DNA of 54,428 nucleotides from Bradyrhizobium lablabi (GTDB lineage Bacteria > Pseudomonadota > Alphaproteobacteria > Rhizobiales > Xanthobacteraceae): contig NZ_LLYB01000055.1 in assembly GCF_001440475.1 (NCBI RefSeq), positions 116,807 to 171,234 on the forward strand. The letters are read 5' to 3'. The notes beneath the pieces were generated by a model. The model made no database searches and was not told the origin of the DNA. It saw nothing but the letters and a program-made list of their open reading frames with translations. Shown here piece after piece: positions 9,090 to 18,813 of the stretch. The position numbers were made by a program, and so were the translations under genes. Numbering within the stretch: position 1 is the stretch's first letter; every line of letters begins with the position of its first letter.

Positions 9090-10222
9090 TACCCGTCCTC
9101 CTGGTACAGCAAGGCTAAGAAACCGGTGAGGCCACCCACACAGACGGGCAACCACGCCGCAGCGATGGGGGGCATCAACTCAGCCTTGCTCAAATCCTCA
9201 GTAACTTTCGATAGAACATAGAGCAGAAAGCCTGCGCCCACGCCACTTAAAACCATCTTCTGCACGCCGCCCATCCGGAAGAAGCGAAGGCTCACAGAAG
9301 CGGCCAACATCACCATTGCAGCCAGCAAAAATGGCTGTGCGATGAGCTTATGGTACTGCAGACGGTAGCCTGCGGTCGCGAAGCCCGAACTCTCGGAAGA
9401 GCGGATATAGCCGGGCAGTTGCCAAAAGGACACGGTTTCGGGGGTGGAGAAACTGTTGCGAACCTGGGCCGGGGTCAGCGTCGTCGTGAGGTAAAAGCTC
9501 TCTTGATCAACCGGAGGTTTATCTAGGGAGTATCTGCGTACCGATTTGAAGGCCCAGCGGCCTTCCTCAAGGGTGGCTTCGCGCGCCTCGATTCGCTCTT
9601 CGAACTGGAGCTTGGCGTCATTTGGTCGTCGATCGTCATGGGCCTGGCTCCAGCGAAATCGGAATACGGTCAGTCCGGTCAGCCGGACACCCTGCTGCTC
9701 GCTGCGGGCCGCGTTGATGATCGACTGGCCGTCGCTGTTGACCTGGTTCAGCCAGAAGCCGGATGCATCCTGGATGCCGCCGCCGGGCGCCGAGCCGAAC
9801 AGTTCGGCCTCCATCCGCTTGGACAATTCGCGCAGGTTCGCCGACATCGGATTGTAGGCGACGGTTGCGAGGGTGCCGAGGATGATCGAGCTTGCCAGCG
9901 CGGGCGAGACGAACTGCCAGGCGGAGACGCCGGCCGCGCGGGCGACCACCAGCTCGAGCCGCCGCGACAGCGCCAGATAGCAGGTCATCGCGCCGATCAG
10001 GACGCAGAACGGCATCAGCTTTTCGAGCAGTTGCGGCACGCGATAGAGCGAGGTCTGCGCCACCGTGATCGCGGATGCCGACGCCAGCCCGGAGGTCTTG
10101 CGCACCATCTCGATGTAATCGACCAGCACCAGCAGCACGAAAATGCTCGCAAACACGCCCACCGCCGAGACCAGGAAGCGGCCGGCAAAATATCGTCCGA
10201 GCGTGTTGGTCATCATGCTCAT
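9089..10222 (-). CDS. lptG: LPS export ABC transporter permease LptG
   Basis: One of two YjgP/YjgQ-family permeases of the LptB2FG exporter, which extracts LPS from the inner membrane and passes it to LptC-LptA. The ATG at 10222 (MSMMTNTLGRYFAGRFL) overlaps the lptF stop as ATGA, and the product is 377 residues. Three transmembrane helices (VFASIFVLLVLVDYIEM, LMPFCVLIGAMTCYLAL, ALASSIILGTLATV) precede a periplasmic jellyroll of about 150 residues. Three more follow (LLAAMVMLAASVS, GAGFLLYVLSKV, PVCVGGLTGFLALLY). The ATPase LptB is not in this window. The gene is coupled to lptF upstream and lptD downstream. Confidence 0.95.
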   Translation of the reverse strand: MSMMTNTLGRYFAGRFLVSAVGVFASIFVLLVLVDYIEMVRKTSGLASASAITVAQTSLYRVPQLLEKLMPFCVLIGAMTCYLALSRRLELVVARAAGVSAWQFVSPALASSIILGTLATVAYNPMSANLRELSKRMEAELFGSAPGGGIQDASGFWLNQVNSDGQSIINAARSEQQGVRLTGLTVFRFRWSQAHDDRRPNDAKLQFEERIEAREATLEEGRWAFKSVRRYSLDKPPVDQESFYLTTTLTPAQVRNSFSTPETVSFWQLPGYIRSSESSGFATAGYRLQYHKLIAQPFLLAAMVMLAASVSLRFFRMGGVQKMVLSGVGAGFLLYVLSKVTEDLSKAELMPPIAAAWLPVCVGGLTGFLALLYQEDG

Positions 10223-11388
10223 GCGGTGGCCGGCCGTCCAAAGAGCCGCGCGAGGCGTGCGTTCGACCTGTTGATGGCCTCCATCAGCGCGGCCGGCGGC
10301 TCCACCACGACGCCGCCGACGATCATCCACAGCCCGATGGCGATGGCGGCGAACAGCATCGAGTACTGGACGAGCGCCATGATCGGCGTCTTCACCGCCA
10401 TGACCGAGCAGGCAAACCCCGCCATGCGCAGACCGAACACCGCCAGGATGGATCCGCCGATCGAAAAATTGCGGCTCTGCCGCGTCGTGCGCGGGGTGCC
10501 GAGGAAGGCAAAGGTCAGGACTGCGAAGGCGAAGGGATAGACCGGGGCCAGCACGCGGTCATGCAGCTCGGCGCGAAACTGCCCGGACAGCTGCTTGAAA
10601 ACCGGGTCGTCCTCCGAGGGCGAGAACAGCTCCCAGAGATAGCGCTCGCGAATTCCCAGCGCGACGTCGCCGCCGCGATTGGAGAATTTCGACATGTCGA
10701 AGGCGTAGCGGCCGAAGGCCACCAGCGCCGGATCGCGCTTGCCCGCCTCGAAACGTTCGAGATTGCCGTCTTCGAGCACCAGATAGGAGCCGCTCCCGTT
10801 CTTCAGCACCGTGCCGTGATCGGCGATGATGGTGATACGCTCCTTGGGATCGCGGCGGTCATCGACGAAAATGCCGGCGAGCACGCCCCCCGGCTGACGC
10901 TCCCGGATGCGAATCGTCAGGTTAGGGTCGAGCTGGGCGAAACGTCCGGGCTGCAGGATGTTGGTCAGCACGTCGGCCGTGATCTCGGCGTCCCATTGCT
11001 TGATCCGGCGCAGGCCGTCGGGAGCGAGATAGGCACCTATGAAGGTGACCAGGGCCGCCACCACACAAGTGGCGAAGAAAAATGGACGGAACAGCCGGTA
11101 CGGTGAAAAGCCGGCGGCGTTCATCACGATGATTTCGGAATCGGTCGCGAGCTTGTTCAGCGTGTGCGAGATCGCGATCATCAGTGCGATCGGCGCGATG
11201 ATCAAAACCAGCGCCGGAATCACCAGGCTGGTGATGCCGAGGAAGGTGATGATGGTCTGGCCCTGGCTCGTCATCAGGTCGATGCCGCGCAACGCCTGCG
11301 TAATCCAGATCACGCCGGTGAGGCTGACCAGGACCAGCGCAAACGACGCGAGCGTCGTGCGAAAAATGTACCTGTCGATCGACCCCAT
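10219..11388 (-). CDS. lptF: LPS export ABC transporter permease LptF
   Basis: The partner of LptG in the LptB2FG complex. The start is placed at ATG 11388 (MGSIDRYIFRTTL), giving 389 residues; the extension to 11427 lacks family similarity. Architecture matches LptG: helices at LASFALVLVSLTGVIWI, IPALVLIIAPIALMIAI and FFFATCVVAALVTFIG, a periplasmic jellyroll (residues about 130-260), then helices at YPFAFAVLTFAFLG, ILAVFGLRMAGFACSVM and LFAAIAIGLWMIVGGV. It is the first gene of the minus-strand lptFGD-surA-pdxA-rsmA run and is divergent from pepA across about 350 bp that must contain its promoter. Confidence 0.95.
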   Translation of the reverse strand: MGSIDRYIFRTTLASFALVLVSLTGVIWITQALRGIDLMTSQGQTIITFLGITSLVIPALVLIIAPIALMIAISHTLNKLATDSEIIVMNAAGFSPYRLFRPFFFATCVVAALVTFIGAYLAPDGLRRIKQWDAEITADVLTNILQPGRFAQLDPNLTIRIRERQPGGVLAGIFVDDRRDPKERITIIADHGTVLKNGSGSYLVLEDGNLERFEAGKRDPALVAFGRYAFDMSKFSNRGGDVALGIRERYLWELFSPSEDDPVFKQLSGQFRAELHDRVLAPVYPFAFAVLTFAFLGTPRTTRQSRNFSIGGSILAVFGLRMAGFACSVMAVKTPIMALVQYSMLFAAIAIGLWMIVGGVVVEPPAALMEAINRSNARLARLFGRPATA

Positions 11389-11736
11389 CGTTACCGCACG
11401 ATCCCACCTTGTGCGCCCAGATGGCAACTTCCGACCAATCCCTTTTTTGAGGGTTCCCCTTTGGTCGGGCTGCCTTTACTCAGCCGTCTCATTCTCACTA
11501 CCATCCCTTTGATCCGTCAACAAAATGGCCGCGCCGTGGCACCCCCTGGATATGGATAATAATTCATTTCTTGTGGCCTTCCGGCCACTGCGGCGCTTGG
11601 CAGTGGCGCGGCTTGCAGGCCATAGTGGCGAAAACATCAGGTCCGGAGCGATTTGGGCCGTTACCGAGAGAACAATTCCATAAATCCGGGCCGATTCCGG
11701 ACCCGAAAGACAGCCTTAAATTCTGGAGGATTACCT
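11389..11736. other. Divergent lptF-pepA intergenic region
   Basis: These 348 bp hold no convincing gene. CCGACCAA (11431-11438) pairs with TTGGTCGG (11461-11468) around a spacer containing a T6 run and GAGGGTT. GTGGCC/GGCCAC half-sites occur near 11576-11590. A strong ribosome-binding site, GGAGG at 11725-11729, serves pepA. Promoters for both divergent genes must be here, but I cannot place -35/-10 boxes with confidence. Confidence 0.6.
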
Positions 11737-13239
11737 ATGTCCGACGCCGTCAAGGTCGGCTTTGTCGCCTTTTCCACAGCCCTCCGGGGCGTTCTCGTGG
11801 TGTTTTGCGACGACGCATTGAAGTTCGGCGAGGCGACGCGGAAGGCGCTGGGGAAGGCATCCGATACCGTCAAACGGGCGGCGGCAGCCAACCAGTTCAA
11901 GGGCAAGAGCGGCTCGACGCTCGATATCCCGGCGCCGGAGGGGATCAAGGCGGAGCGCCTGATCGTCGTCGGCGTCGGCAAGGCGGCCGATATCAAGGAG
12001 AAGGATTTTCTCAAATTCGGTGGGGTGACGGCGGGCAAGCTCAACGCCGCCAGTGAAGCGGTCACCGTGATCGCCGAACTGCCTGAGGGGGCGATGCAGG
12101 CCGATTCTGCCGCCGCGATCGCATCCGGCGTCCGGCTGCGCGCGTACAAGTTCGACCGCTACAAGACCAAGAAGAAAGACGGCGAGAACGGCGAGCTTCG
12201 CGCCGACGTTTCGATTGCGGTCGAGGATGTCGCCGCCGCGCGGAAGGCGTTCAACCCGGCGTCCCATGTCGTGGACGGCGTGATCATCGCGCGCGAACTC
12301 GTCAACGAGCCGCCGAACGTGTTGTACCCGGTGGAATTCGCGCGCCGCGCGAGCCAGCTCAAGAAGCTCGGCGTCGATGTCGAGGTGCTCGACGTCAAGG
12401 AGATGAAGAAGCTCGGCATGGGCGCCTTGCTCGGCGTCGCGCAGGGCTCGACCCAGCCCGGCCGCACCGTGATCATGCGCTGGAACGGCGGCAAGAAGGG
12501 CGATCAGCCGGTCGCTTTCGTCGGCAAGGGCGTCTGCTTCGATACCGGCGGCATCTCCATCAAGGGCGCCGCCAGCATGGAGGACATGAAGGGCGACATG
12601 GGCGGCGCGGCCTGCGTGGTCGGGCTGATGCACGCGTTGGCCGCGCGCAAGGCGAAGGTCAACGCGGTCGGCGCGATCGGCCTGGTCGAGAACATGCCCG
12701 ACGGCAACGCGCAGCGCCCCGGCGATATCGTCACCTCGATGTCGGGGCAGACGATCGAGATCATCAACACCGACGCCGAAGGCCGGCTCGTGCTGGCCGA
12801 CGTGCTCTGGTACGTGGCGAAGAACTTCAAGCCCAAATTCATGGTCGATCTGGCAACGCTCACCGGTGCAATCATGGTTGCGCTCGGAACCGAATATGCC
12901 GGCATGTTTTCCAACAACGACGAATTGGCCGACAGGCTGAGCAAGATCGGAACCGAAACCGGCGAACGCGTTTGGCGCATGCCGCTCGGTCCCGAATACG
13001 ACAAGCAGATCGATTCGCAGTTTGCCGACATGAAGAACACCGGCGGCCGCCACGGCGGTTCGATCACCGCCGCGCAATTTCTGCAGCGGTTCGTCGACAA
13101 CACGCCGTGGGCGCATCTCGACGTCGCGGGAACCGCGATGGGGGCGCCGAAAACCGACATCAACCACAGTTGGGGATCCGGCTATGGCGTTCGCCTGCTG
13201 GATCGGCTGGTCTCGGAATATTACGAAGCTACGAAGTAG
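11737..13239 (+). CDS. pepA: Leucyl aminopeptidase (M17)
   Basis: A cytosolic two-metal aminopeptidase of 500 residues that removes N-terminal residues in peptide turnover. The start ATG 11737 (MSDAVKVGF) has GGAGG eight bases upstream; the open frame further upstream is ignored. The N-terminal macro-like domain spans about residues 1-170. The catalytic domain contains [16 protein letters not shown] with the metal-binding Lys and Asp, and the M17 signature [12 protein letters not shown]. In PepA of other bacteria the N-domain can also bind DNA; nothing here decides whether that applies. holC follows after 15 bp on the same strand, a pairing common in alphaproteobacteria. Confidence 0.96.
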   Translation: MSDAVKVGFVAFSTALRGVLVVFCDDALKFGEATRKALGKASDTVKRAAAANQFKGKSGSTLDIPAPEGIKAERLIVVGVGKAADIKEKDFLKFGGVTAGKLNAASEAVTVIAELPEGAMQADSAAAIASGVRLRAYKFDRYKTKKKDGENGELRADVSIAVEDVAAARKAFNPASHVVDGVIIARELVNEPPNVLYPVEFARRASQLKKLGVDVEVLDVKEMKKLGMGALLGVAQGSTQPGRTVIMRWNGGKKGDQPVAFVGKGVCFDTGGISIKGAASMEDMKGDMGGAACVVGLMHALAARKAKVNAVGAIGLVENMPDGNAQRPGDIVTSMSGQTIEIINTDAEGRLVLADVLWYVAKNFKPKFMVDLATLTGAIMVALGTEYAGMFSNNDELADRLSKIGTETGERVWRMPLGPEYDKQIDSQFADMKNTGGRHGGSITAAQFLQRFVDNTPWAHLDVAGTAMGAPKTDINHSWGSGYGVRLLDRLVSEYYEATK

Positions 13240-13254
13240 CTCGGTCGCAGCCGC

Positions 13255-13707
13255 ATGACGGAAGTCCTGTTCTATCATTTGCAGGGCATGTCGCTCGAAA
13301 GCGTATTGCCGCCGCTGTTGGAGAAATCGCTCGAACGCGGCTGGCGCGTGGTCGTGCAATCAACCTCGCCCGAGCGCACCGAGGCGCTCGACGCTCACTT
13401 GTGGACCTACAGCGACGATTCGTTCCTGCCGCATGCCACATGGCGTGCCGGCGATGCGCAGGACCAGCCGATCATCCTCTCGATCGAGGACGGCAATCCG
13501 AACCGGGCCAATGTCAGGTTCCTGATCGATAACGCGGCGTTGCCGGGCGATTGCGACAGCTACGAGCGGGTGGTGCTGGTCTTCAACGGCGACGATGCCG
13601 ACGCGCTGACCGCAGCGCGCGGCGCCTGGGCCGATTGCAAGGCGAGGGGTTTCGAGGTGACGTATTGGCAGGCCGATGAACGGGGCCGTTGGCAACGGCG
13701 GCAATAG
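13255..13707 (+). CDS. holC: DNA polymerase III subunit chi
   Basis: HolC (chi) is the clamp-loader accessory subunit that contacts single-stranded-DNA-binding protein. The 150-residue protein shows family features: VLFYHLQGMSLESVLPPLLEKSLERGWRVVV (given here in two parts: the N-terminal FYHL strand and the ERGWRVVV strand), LWTYSDDSFLPHATW and PIILSIEDGNPNRANV. It lies 15 bp after pepA, so the two are probably co-transcribed. The partner psi (HolD) is not visible, as is usual outside gammaproteobacteria. Confidence 0.93.
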   Translation: MTEVLFYHLQGMSLESVLPPLLEKSLERGWRVVVQSTSPERTEALDAHLWTYSDDSFLPHATWRAGDAQDQPIILSIEDGNPNRANVRFLIDNAALPGDCDSYERVVLVFNGDDADALTAARGAWADCKARGFEVTYWQADERGRWQRRQ

Positions 13708-13830
13708 CGAATCCATAGGAATTAATGATAATTTGCGGTTTCTCCACCGGACCTTGCGGGCAGCCATGGTGGTGCCGCAAAGTGATGGTCGGACAAGCCG
13801 TTACAGTTGAAAGCGGGAGCGTGGGTTTAG

Positions 13831-14358
13831 GTGCGGCGCGGAACGATCAATCGAAAACCACTGCTGACGTTGTTGCTGCTCGGACCTGCGCTGGCGGGTT
13901 GTTCGGGTGGAACCGACCTTCTCTCGAAGGATGCGGACTGGTTTTCGCGCTCCGGACGCGTGTTCATTCGCAACGTGTCGATCGAGACGCCGCCGCTCAC
14001 CCCGACCAAACAGGTCGGGCCGGATGAACTGGTCGCGGCCGATGGCGGCTGCCCCGGCATGGCAGCACCCGGCACCGATGCCACTGCGCTGGCCGCCGGC
14101 AGCCCGCCGCCCTCGACGACGGGAACGGTGGCGCTCGGTCATACCGAATGCGACGTCGTGCGCGGCATCGGTGCGCCCGACAATGTCAGCCTTTCCAACA
14201 ATCCGCGCGGCGATCGCGTCGCAGTCGTCACCTATTCGCGCGGTCAGCGGGCCGGCCTCTACACCTTCACCGGCGGACGCCTGACGTCGATCGAGCGCGC
14301 ACCGGAGTCGGCGGCGCCGGCCAAGGGCGCCAAGCCGAAGAAGAAGCCGGCGGCGTAG
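13831..14358 (+). CDS. Putative lipoprotein of unknown function
   Basis: A 175-residue protein starting at GTG 13831 with GGGAG about twelve bases upstream. A basic n-region and a leucine-rich helix end in the lipobox LAGC (Cys near residue 24), so lipid attachment and outer- or inner-membrane anchoring are expected. The mature part has a low-complexity middle (AAGSPPPSTTGTVALG), then a compact region GHTECDVVRGIGAPDNVSLS with RVAVVTYSRGQRAGLYTFTGGRLTSIE. That second region resembles the SmpA/BamE-like fold of small lipoproteins (a G-x-P-x-x-V turn and paired strands). The end is Lys-rich (AKGAKPKKKPAA). The BamE-like reading is tentative. Confidence 0.75.
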   Translation: MRRGTINRKPLLTLLLLGPALAGCSGGTDLLSKDADWFSRSGRVFIRNVSIETPPLTPTKQVGPDELVAADGGCPGMAAPGTDATALAAGSPPPSTTGTVALGHTECDVVRGIGAPDNVSLSNNPRGDRVAVVTYSRGQRAGLYTFTGGRLTSIERAPESAAPAKGAKPKKKPAA

Positions 14359-14428
14359 CACTCTTGTTTGACGCGTTTTCTTGACGCGAACCGGTCGCCA
14401 CTTCGCTTGAAAACGCTTTAGGCCGGTT

Positions 14429-16291
14429 TCAACCTGCCGCTTCGTCGAATTCCGAACTGGCTTCCAGCCAATCTTCCTCGGCGCGCCGCAACGCGCTTTC
14501 GGCGCCGGCGCGCGCCTTGCTTAGTTGCGCGGCCTGCTTGGGATCGCGCGTAAAGATATCCGGCAAGGCAAGCGCAGTGTCGATCTTGGCGATGATGCCG
14601 TTGATGCGCTCGATTTCGGCCTCGGCTTCGGCGATGCGCTGCTTCAGCGGCGGCCGTCTCTCGCTCCTGACACGCTCGGGCTTGGCGGTCTCTTTGGGAC
14701 GCTCGCGCGAACCGTTGCGCGCATCGCCGATCGACAACACCATTCGCCGGTAATCGTCGAGGTCACCGTCGTAGCTCGTCACGGTCTGATTGGCGACGAC
14801 CCACAATTGATCGGCGCAGGCCTCGATCAGATAGCGGTCGTGCGAGACCATGATGACGGCGCCGGGAAAGTCGTTGATCGCCTCCGCCAGCGCCGCACGG
14901 CTGTCGATGTCGAGATGGTTGGTCGGCTCGTCGAGGATGATCATATTGGGGGCGAAGAAGGTGGCGAGCCCGAGCAACAGCCGCGCCTTCTCGCCGCCGG
15001 ACAGACTCCTGACCAGGGTATCGCCGGCCTTGCCGGAAAACCCGATCGCGCCGGTGCGGCCGCGGATCTTGGTTTCGGGCGCGTCCGCCATCAGCCTGCG
15101 GACGTGATCGTAGGGCGAGGCATCGAGGTTGAGCTCGTCGACCTGATGCTGCGCGAAATAACCGACCGAGAGTTTGTCCGCGCGCGTGACCCGACCGGAG
15201 AAAGGCTGCAGCTTGCCCGCCAACAGCTTGACCAGCGTCGACTTGCCGTTGCCGTTGGAGCCGAGCAGGGCGATGCGGTCGTCGGTATCGACGCGCAGCG
15301 TCACGCGATTGAGCACCGGCTTTTTCGGATCGTAGCCGACCGAGACCTCATCGACGGCGATGATCGGCGGCGACAGCATTTTCTCCGGCGTCGGGAACGT
15401 AATTTCGCGCACGTCCTGGGTTACCAACGCGGTGACCGGCTTCATCCGTTCCAGCATTTTCACGCGGGATTGCGCCTGGCGGGCCTTGGAAGCCTTGGCC
15501 TTGAAACGGTCGACGAAGGCCTGCAGCCGCTTGCGCTCGTCGGCCTGGCGCTTGGCATGCTTGGCGTCCAGCATCTCGCGCATGGCGCGCTGTTCCTCGA
15601 ACGAGGAATAGGTTCCCTTGTAGAGCGTCAGCTTGCCGCGATCGAGATGCAGGATCTGGTCGACCGAGGTGTCGAGCAGATCGCGGTCGTGGCTGATGAC
15701 GATGACGGTGCGTGGATAGTTGGCCAGGTGGTCTTCGAGCCACAGCGTGCCTTCGAGGTCGAGATAGTTGGTCGGTTCGTCGAGCAGCAACAAATCGGGC
15801 GCCGAAAACAGCGTTGCCGCCAGCGCCACCCGCATGCGCCAGCCGCCGGAGAATTCCGAACACGGTCGCCCCTGGTCCTCGGCGGAAAACCCCAGGCCGC
15901 TCAGGATGGCCGCGGCGCGCGCCGGCGCGGAGTGCGCGTCGATGTCGACCAGGCGGGTCTGGATTTCGGCGATCCGGTGCGGATCATCGGCGGTTTCGGC
16001 TTCACGGAGCAGGGCGTCGCGCTCCAGGTCGGCCTTCAGCACGACATTGATGAGGCTCTCCGGGCCGTCAGGCGCCTCCTGGGCCAGGCTGCCGATGCGC
16101 CAGCGCGGCGGTAGCGTGATGCTTCCGGACTCGATCGGCAGGTCGCCGCGAATCGCATGAAACAGCGTCGATTTGCCGACGCCGTTGCGGCCGACGAAGC
16201 CAACGCGCGCGCCGGGCACGATCTGCACCGTGCTGTCGTCGATCAGGAGCCGCCCGGCAATCCGGACCGAAATATCCGTGATGGAAAGCAT
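14429..16291 (-). CDS. ABC-F family ATP-binding protein (YheS/Uup type)
   Basis: A cytosolic ABC-F protein of 620 residues with two nucleotide-binding domains and no membrane segment. The first has Walker A GRNGVGKST, signature SGGWRMRV and Walker B LLLDEPTNYLD. The linker, rich in Arg, Lys and Glu (about residues 230-300), is the P-site tRNA interaction motif region. The second has GSNGNGKST, SGGEKARLLLG and MIILDEPTNHLD. The C-terminal 80 residues are charged and probably coiled coil. ABC-F proteins act on the ribosome, relieving stalls; which paralogue this is cannot be settled by eye. Confidence 0.93.
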   Translation of the reverse strand: MLSITDISVRIAGRLLIDDSTVQIVPGARVGFVGRNGVGKSTLFHAIRGDLPIESGSITLPPRWRIGSLAQEAPDGPESLINVVLKADLERDALLREAETADDPHRIAEIQTRLVDIDAHSAPARAAAILSGLGFSAEDQGRPCSEFSGGWRMRVALAATLFSAPDLLLLDEPTNYLDLEGTLWLEDHLANYPRTVIVISHDRDLLDTSVDQILHLDRGKLTLYKGTYSSFEEQRAMREMLDAKHAKRQADERKRLQAFVDRFKAKASKARQAQSRVKMLERMKPVTALVTQDVREITFPTPEKMLSPPIIAVDEVSVGYDPKKPVLNRVTLRVDTDDRIALLGSNGNGKSTLVKLLAGKLQPFSGRVTRADKLSVGYFAQHQVDELNLDASPYDHVRRLMADAPETKIRGRTGAIGFSGKAGDTLVRSLSGGEKARLLLGLATFFAPNMIILDEPTNHLDIDSRAALAEAINDFPGAVIMVSHDRYLIEACADQLWVVANQTVTSYDGDLDDYRRMVLSIGDARNGSRERPKETAKPERVRSERRPPLKQRIAEAEAEIERINGIIAKIDTALALPDIFTRDPKQAAQLSKARAGAESALRRAEEDWLEASSEFDEAAG

Positions 16292-16361
16292 GCGGCCTTG
16301 TCACCGGAGCCGCCGCCAAACGCAACTCCTTTATCGGTAAAATACGGCTATGCAGCGGCCC

Positions 16362-16535
16362 TCAATGCAACTCGCCGTCGCGGCGGCTCAGCTCGTCGAC
16401 GAGCTCGCGCAAACGCGGTGGCAGTTCGGTTTCGGTACGCATGTTTTGCTGTAGCCGTTCGCCGATGGCGTCGCAGATCGACACGCAGGTCTTGTGATCG
16501 ATTTGCTCAAAATCGTTATTGATTCGGGTATCCAT
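16362..16535 (-). CDS. Small hypothetical protein
   Basis: A 57-residue acidic/basic soluble protein starting at ATG 16535 (MDTRINNDFEQID). I do not recognise a named family. It has a Cys-containing HKTCVSICDAIGERLQQNM helix and a charged second helix (LPPRLRELVDELSRRDGELH). The coding pattern is tidy, but there is no clear ribosome-binding site. Upstream on the minus strand GGAAC (16684-16680) and GGTT, 16 bp apart, resemble the general-stress EcfG promoter. That reading is weak, because the box is about 130 bp from the start. Confidence 0.55.
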   Translation of the reverse strand: MDTRINNDFEQIDHKTCVSICDAIGERLQQNMRTETELPPRLRELVDELSRRDGELH

Positions 16536-16687
16536 GGGCGGCCTCTGACGAGTTCCACCTCGCAGTGCACGCAAGGCTTGAGTTGTATTTGATGAATCAA
16601 GTCATGGCGGCGAAAATGGTTTCCCGTGCACAGCTCCATGCATTCGCGTGAAAGTAGTCGAACCACGGGTGGTCAATTGGTTCCACA

Positions 16688-16717
16688 CAAAAAAAGCCCC
16701 GGCGCGGCGGCCGGGGC
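16688..16717 (-). terminator. Rho-independent terminator after the small secreted protein gene
   Basis: On the minus strand GCCCCGG (16717-16711) pairs with CCGGGGC (16702-16696) around an eight-base loop and is followed directly by a run of seven to eight T. It sits about 30 bp beyond the stop of the gene at 16749-17003. Confidence 0.8.
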
Positions 16718-16748
16718 GTCAGTCAGGGGGAAAGCTCAAAAAATCTGG

Positions 16749-17003
16749 TCAGTAGCAGCGGTTGACCAGCCGCCAGCGAGGGCCCCAGGGGGTCGGAACC
16801 AGACGTCGCGCGTAGCAGCCGCCATAGCCGCCGGCGTAATAGGCCGGGCCGCCGATGAAGACGCGCGGGCCACCCCAGCCCCAACCGTGATGATGATGCC
16901 AGCCACCATGGTGCCAGCCGCCGGCCGAGGCCGATGTCGGCGCCAGCGCGGCTGCACCCAGCGAGGCCGCGGCCGCTGCAACGAGCGAGAGTTTGCGTAA
17001 CAT
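16749..17003 (-). CDS. Small secreted His/Gly/Trp-rich protein
   Basis: An 84-residue protein from ATG 17003, with GAGGAGA just upstream. Residues 1-26 are a signal peptide (MLRKLSLVAAAAASLGAAA... ending SASA). The mature part begins with a run of Gly, Trp and His (GGWHHGGWHHHHGWGWGG) and ends with GGCYARRLVPTPWGPRW, including two Cys. Such short periplasmic proteins are common in Bradyrhizobium. Metal binding is suggested by the histidine cluster but is not shown. A perfect palindrome lies about 20 bp upstream of the start and a strong terminator follows, so it is a monocistronic unit. Confidence 0.75.
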   Translation of the reverse strand: MLRKLSLVAAAAASLGAAALAPTSASAGGWHHGGWHHHHGWGWGGPRVFIGGPAYYAGGYGGCYARRLVPTPWGPRWRLVNRCY

Positions 17004-17326
17004 GATCGTCTCCTCAAAGTTTCGGTGCCAGTTGGCACCATCCGTGAGATCGGGTCCCGTGACGCCCGGGGCCGGCGGATGCACGTGCCCTGCGTTCGAT
17101 CGTCCGTAAGGCTACGACTGCGAAGCTGAATGAAGGCGCCACAGCCGTTTCAGACAGGGTTCACCTCCATGAAATTGCGGTAATCTTTGCCGCCTACGGG
17201 GCGATGTGCCGCACGAAAGGACGGCAAAAAGGGGTGGCAGGCGCGTCACCGGGTCGCTTGCCGTCCTGAGGTGGCGCCGATATAAGCCCCCGCAACTCTC
17301 CCACCAGCGTTGTAAGGACGTAAGCA
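17004..17326. other. Divergent region between the His-rich protein gene and ndk
   Basis: This 323-bp gap has no convincing gene. It contains the palindrome at 17024-17039 close to the minus-strand gene. The remaining part must hold the ndk promoter, which I cannot place. Confidence 0.5.
17024..17039. promoter_or_regulatory. Palindromic operator candidate
   Basis: GGTGCCA-GT-TGGCACC is a perfect seven-base inverted repeat with a two-base centre, located 21-36 bp before the start codon of the His-rich secreted protein. Its position in the leader fits a repressor site or leader hairpin. The TGGCAC half resembles a sigma-54 -24 box, but no TTGC box follows at the right distance. Confidence 0.5.
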
Positions 17327-17749
<423 letters not shown>

Positions 17750-17814
17750 TCGATTGGAAGCGCGGCACGTGATGCCCGCGCGCAACCGCTAAAAACGTCT
17801 GGGGGATAAACGCT

Positions 17815-18654
17815 GTGAACTGGCTCTTGCAAATCTTTGATCCTGCAACGATCTCGGCTTTCTTCAGCCAGTTCCAGGCCGAGATGCAGCAACCCGCCTT
17901 CTGGGTCGCGCTCGGCAAGATCATGTGGATCAACATCCTGCTGTCGGGTGACAACGCGCTCGTCATCGCGATGGCATGCCGGGGCTTGCCGCCGCGCCAG
18001 CGGTTCTGGGGAATGATCCTCGGTGCTGGCGTCGCGGTTTTCCTGCGCATCATCTTCACCGGCATCGTCGTGACGTTGATGGCGTTGCCGTTCCTCAAGC
18101 TGGTCGGCGGTCTTGCGCTGCTCTTCATCGCGGCGAAACTGCTGGTGCCGGAACACGAGGGCGAGGGCGACACGGAAGCGGCGGCGCATCTGTGGGCGGC
18201 CGTGCAGATCGTGGCGATCGCCGACATCGTCATGAGCCTCGACAACGTCATCGCGGTTGCCGCCGCCGCCAATGGCAGCATTCCGCTGCTGGTCATCGGG
18301 CTTGCCATCAGCGTTCCCTTGATCGTCGCGGGTGCTGCGCTGATCATGGCGCTGCTGACGCGTCTGCCCGCTTTGGTTTGGGCCGGCGCAGGTCTTTTGG
18401 GCTGGATCGCCGGTGAGGTGATGGCGACGGATCCGGTGGTCGAGCCGAGGCTGCACGCTTTCTTCAACGGACCGGTCGGCGTCGGCCTCGATGGCTTCCT
18501 CAAATCGCTCGGCATGGGGCCGATGTTCGCCAACGGCGGTCATGGCGGCGAGATCGTGCTCGGGATCATCGGCATCGTCATCGTGCTGATCGCGGGAGCG
18601 ATCTGGCGCAAGCGCAAGCTCGAGGGTGCGGCCGAGCATTCGGCTGCGGCATAA
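17815..18654 (+). CDS. TerC family integral membrane protein (YjbE type)
   Basis: A 279-residue polytopic protein starting at GTG 17815 behind GGGGGA. Family marks are the two repeats with intramembrane Asp: LLSGDNALVIAMA (near residue 43) and ADIVMSLDNVIAVAAAA (near residue 140), each followed by long hydrophobic helices. About seven membrane helices are visible, the last near EIVLGIIGIVIVLIAG, and the tail is basic and cytosolic. TerC/Alx relatives take part in manganese export or tellurite resistance; the ion is not decidable here. No manganese riboswitch is evident in the 65-bp leader. Confidence 0.88.
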   Translation: MNWLLQIFDPATISAFFSQFQAEMQQPAFWVALGKIMWINILLSGDNALVIAMACRGLPPRQRFWGMILGAGVAVFLRIIFTGIVVTLMALPFLKLVGGLALLFIAAKLLVPEHEGEGDTEAAAHLWAAVQIVAIADIVMSLDNVIAVAAAANGSIPLLVIGLAISVPLIVAGAALIMALLTRLPALVWAGAGLLGWIAGEVMATDPVVEPRLHAFFNGPVGVGLDGFLKSLGMGPMFANGGHGGEIVLGIIGIVIVLIAGAIWRKRKLEGAAEHSAAA

Positions 18655-18813
18655 CGCAACCGATTCGATTGCAAATGGCGGCGCGGGCAGCAGCCCGCGC
18701 TCGCGGCGCGGATGGCGCCCTGGGCCTCCATGGCCGTTCCACCCGGTAAGGCGTGGGAAATGCCGGGCGGCTGCCGATTGCCTTTGCCGCCACGCGGCTC
18801 CATACAGTTTCAC

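Noticed and set aside
7149..9221. 690-codon open frame on the plus strand
   Set aside because: It is antisense to lptD and its product is rich in Arg, Asp, Val and Gly without any domain; it is a by-product of G+C-rich codon use.
11731..13359. 542-codon open frame on the minus strand
   Set aside because: Mirror of pepA; no start context and no recognisable fold.
14525..16114. 529-codon open frame on the plus strand
   Set aside because: Mirror of the ABC-F gene.
16661..16684. EcfG-like general-stress promoter (GGAAC-16-GGTT, minus strand)
   Set aside because: The second box deviates from CGTT and it lies far from the small gene at 16362-16535; kept only as a remark.
17024..17045. Sigma-54 promoter suggested by TGGCAC
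   Set aside because: No TTGC element follows at the required spacing on either strand; a palindromic operator explains the pattern better.
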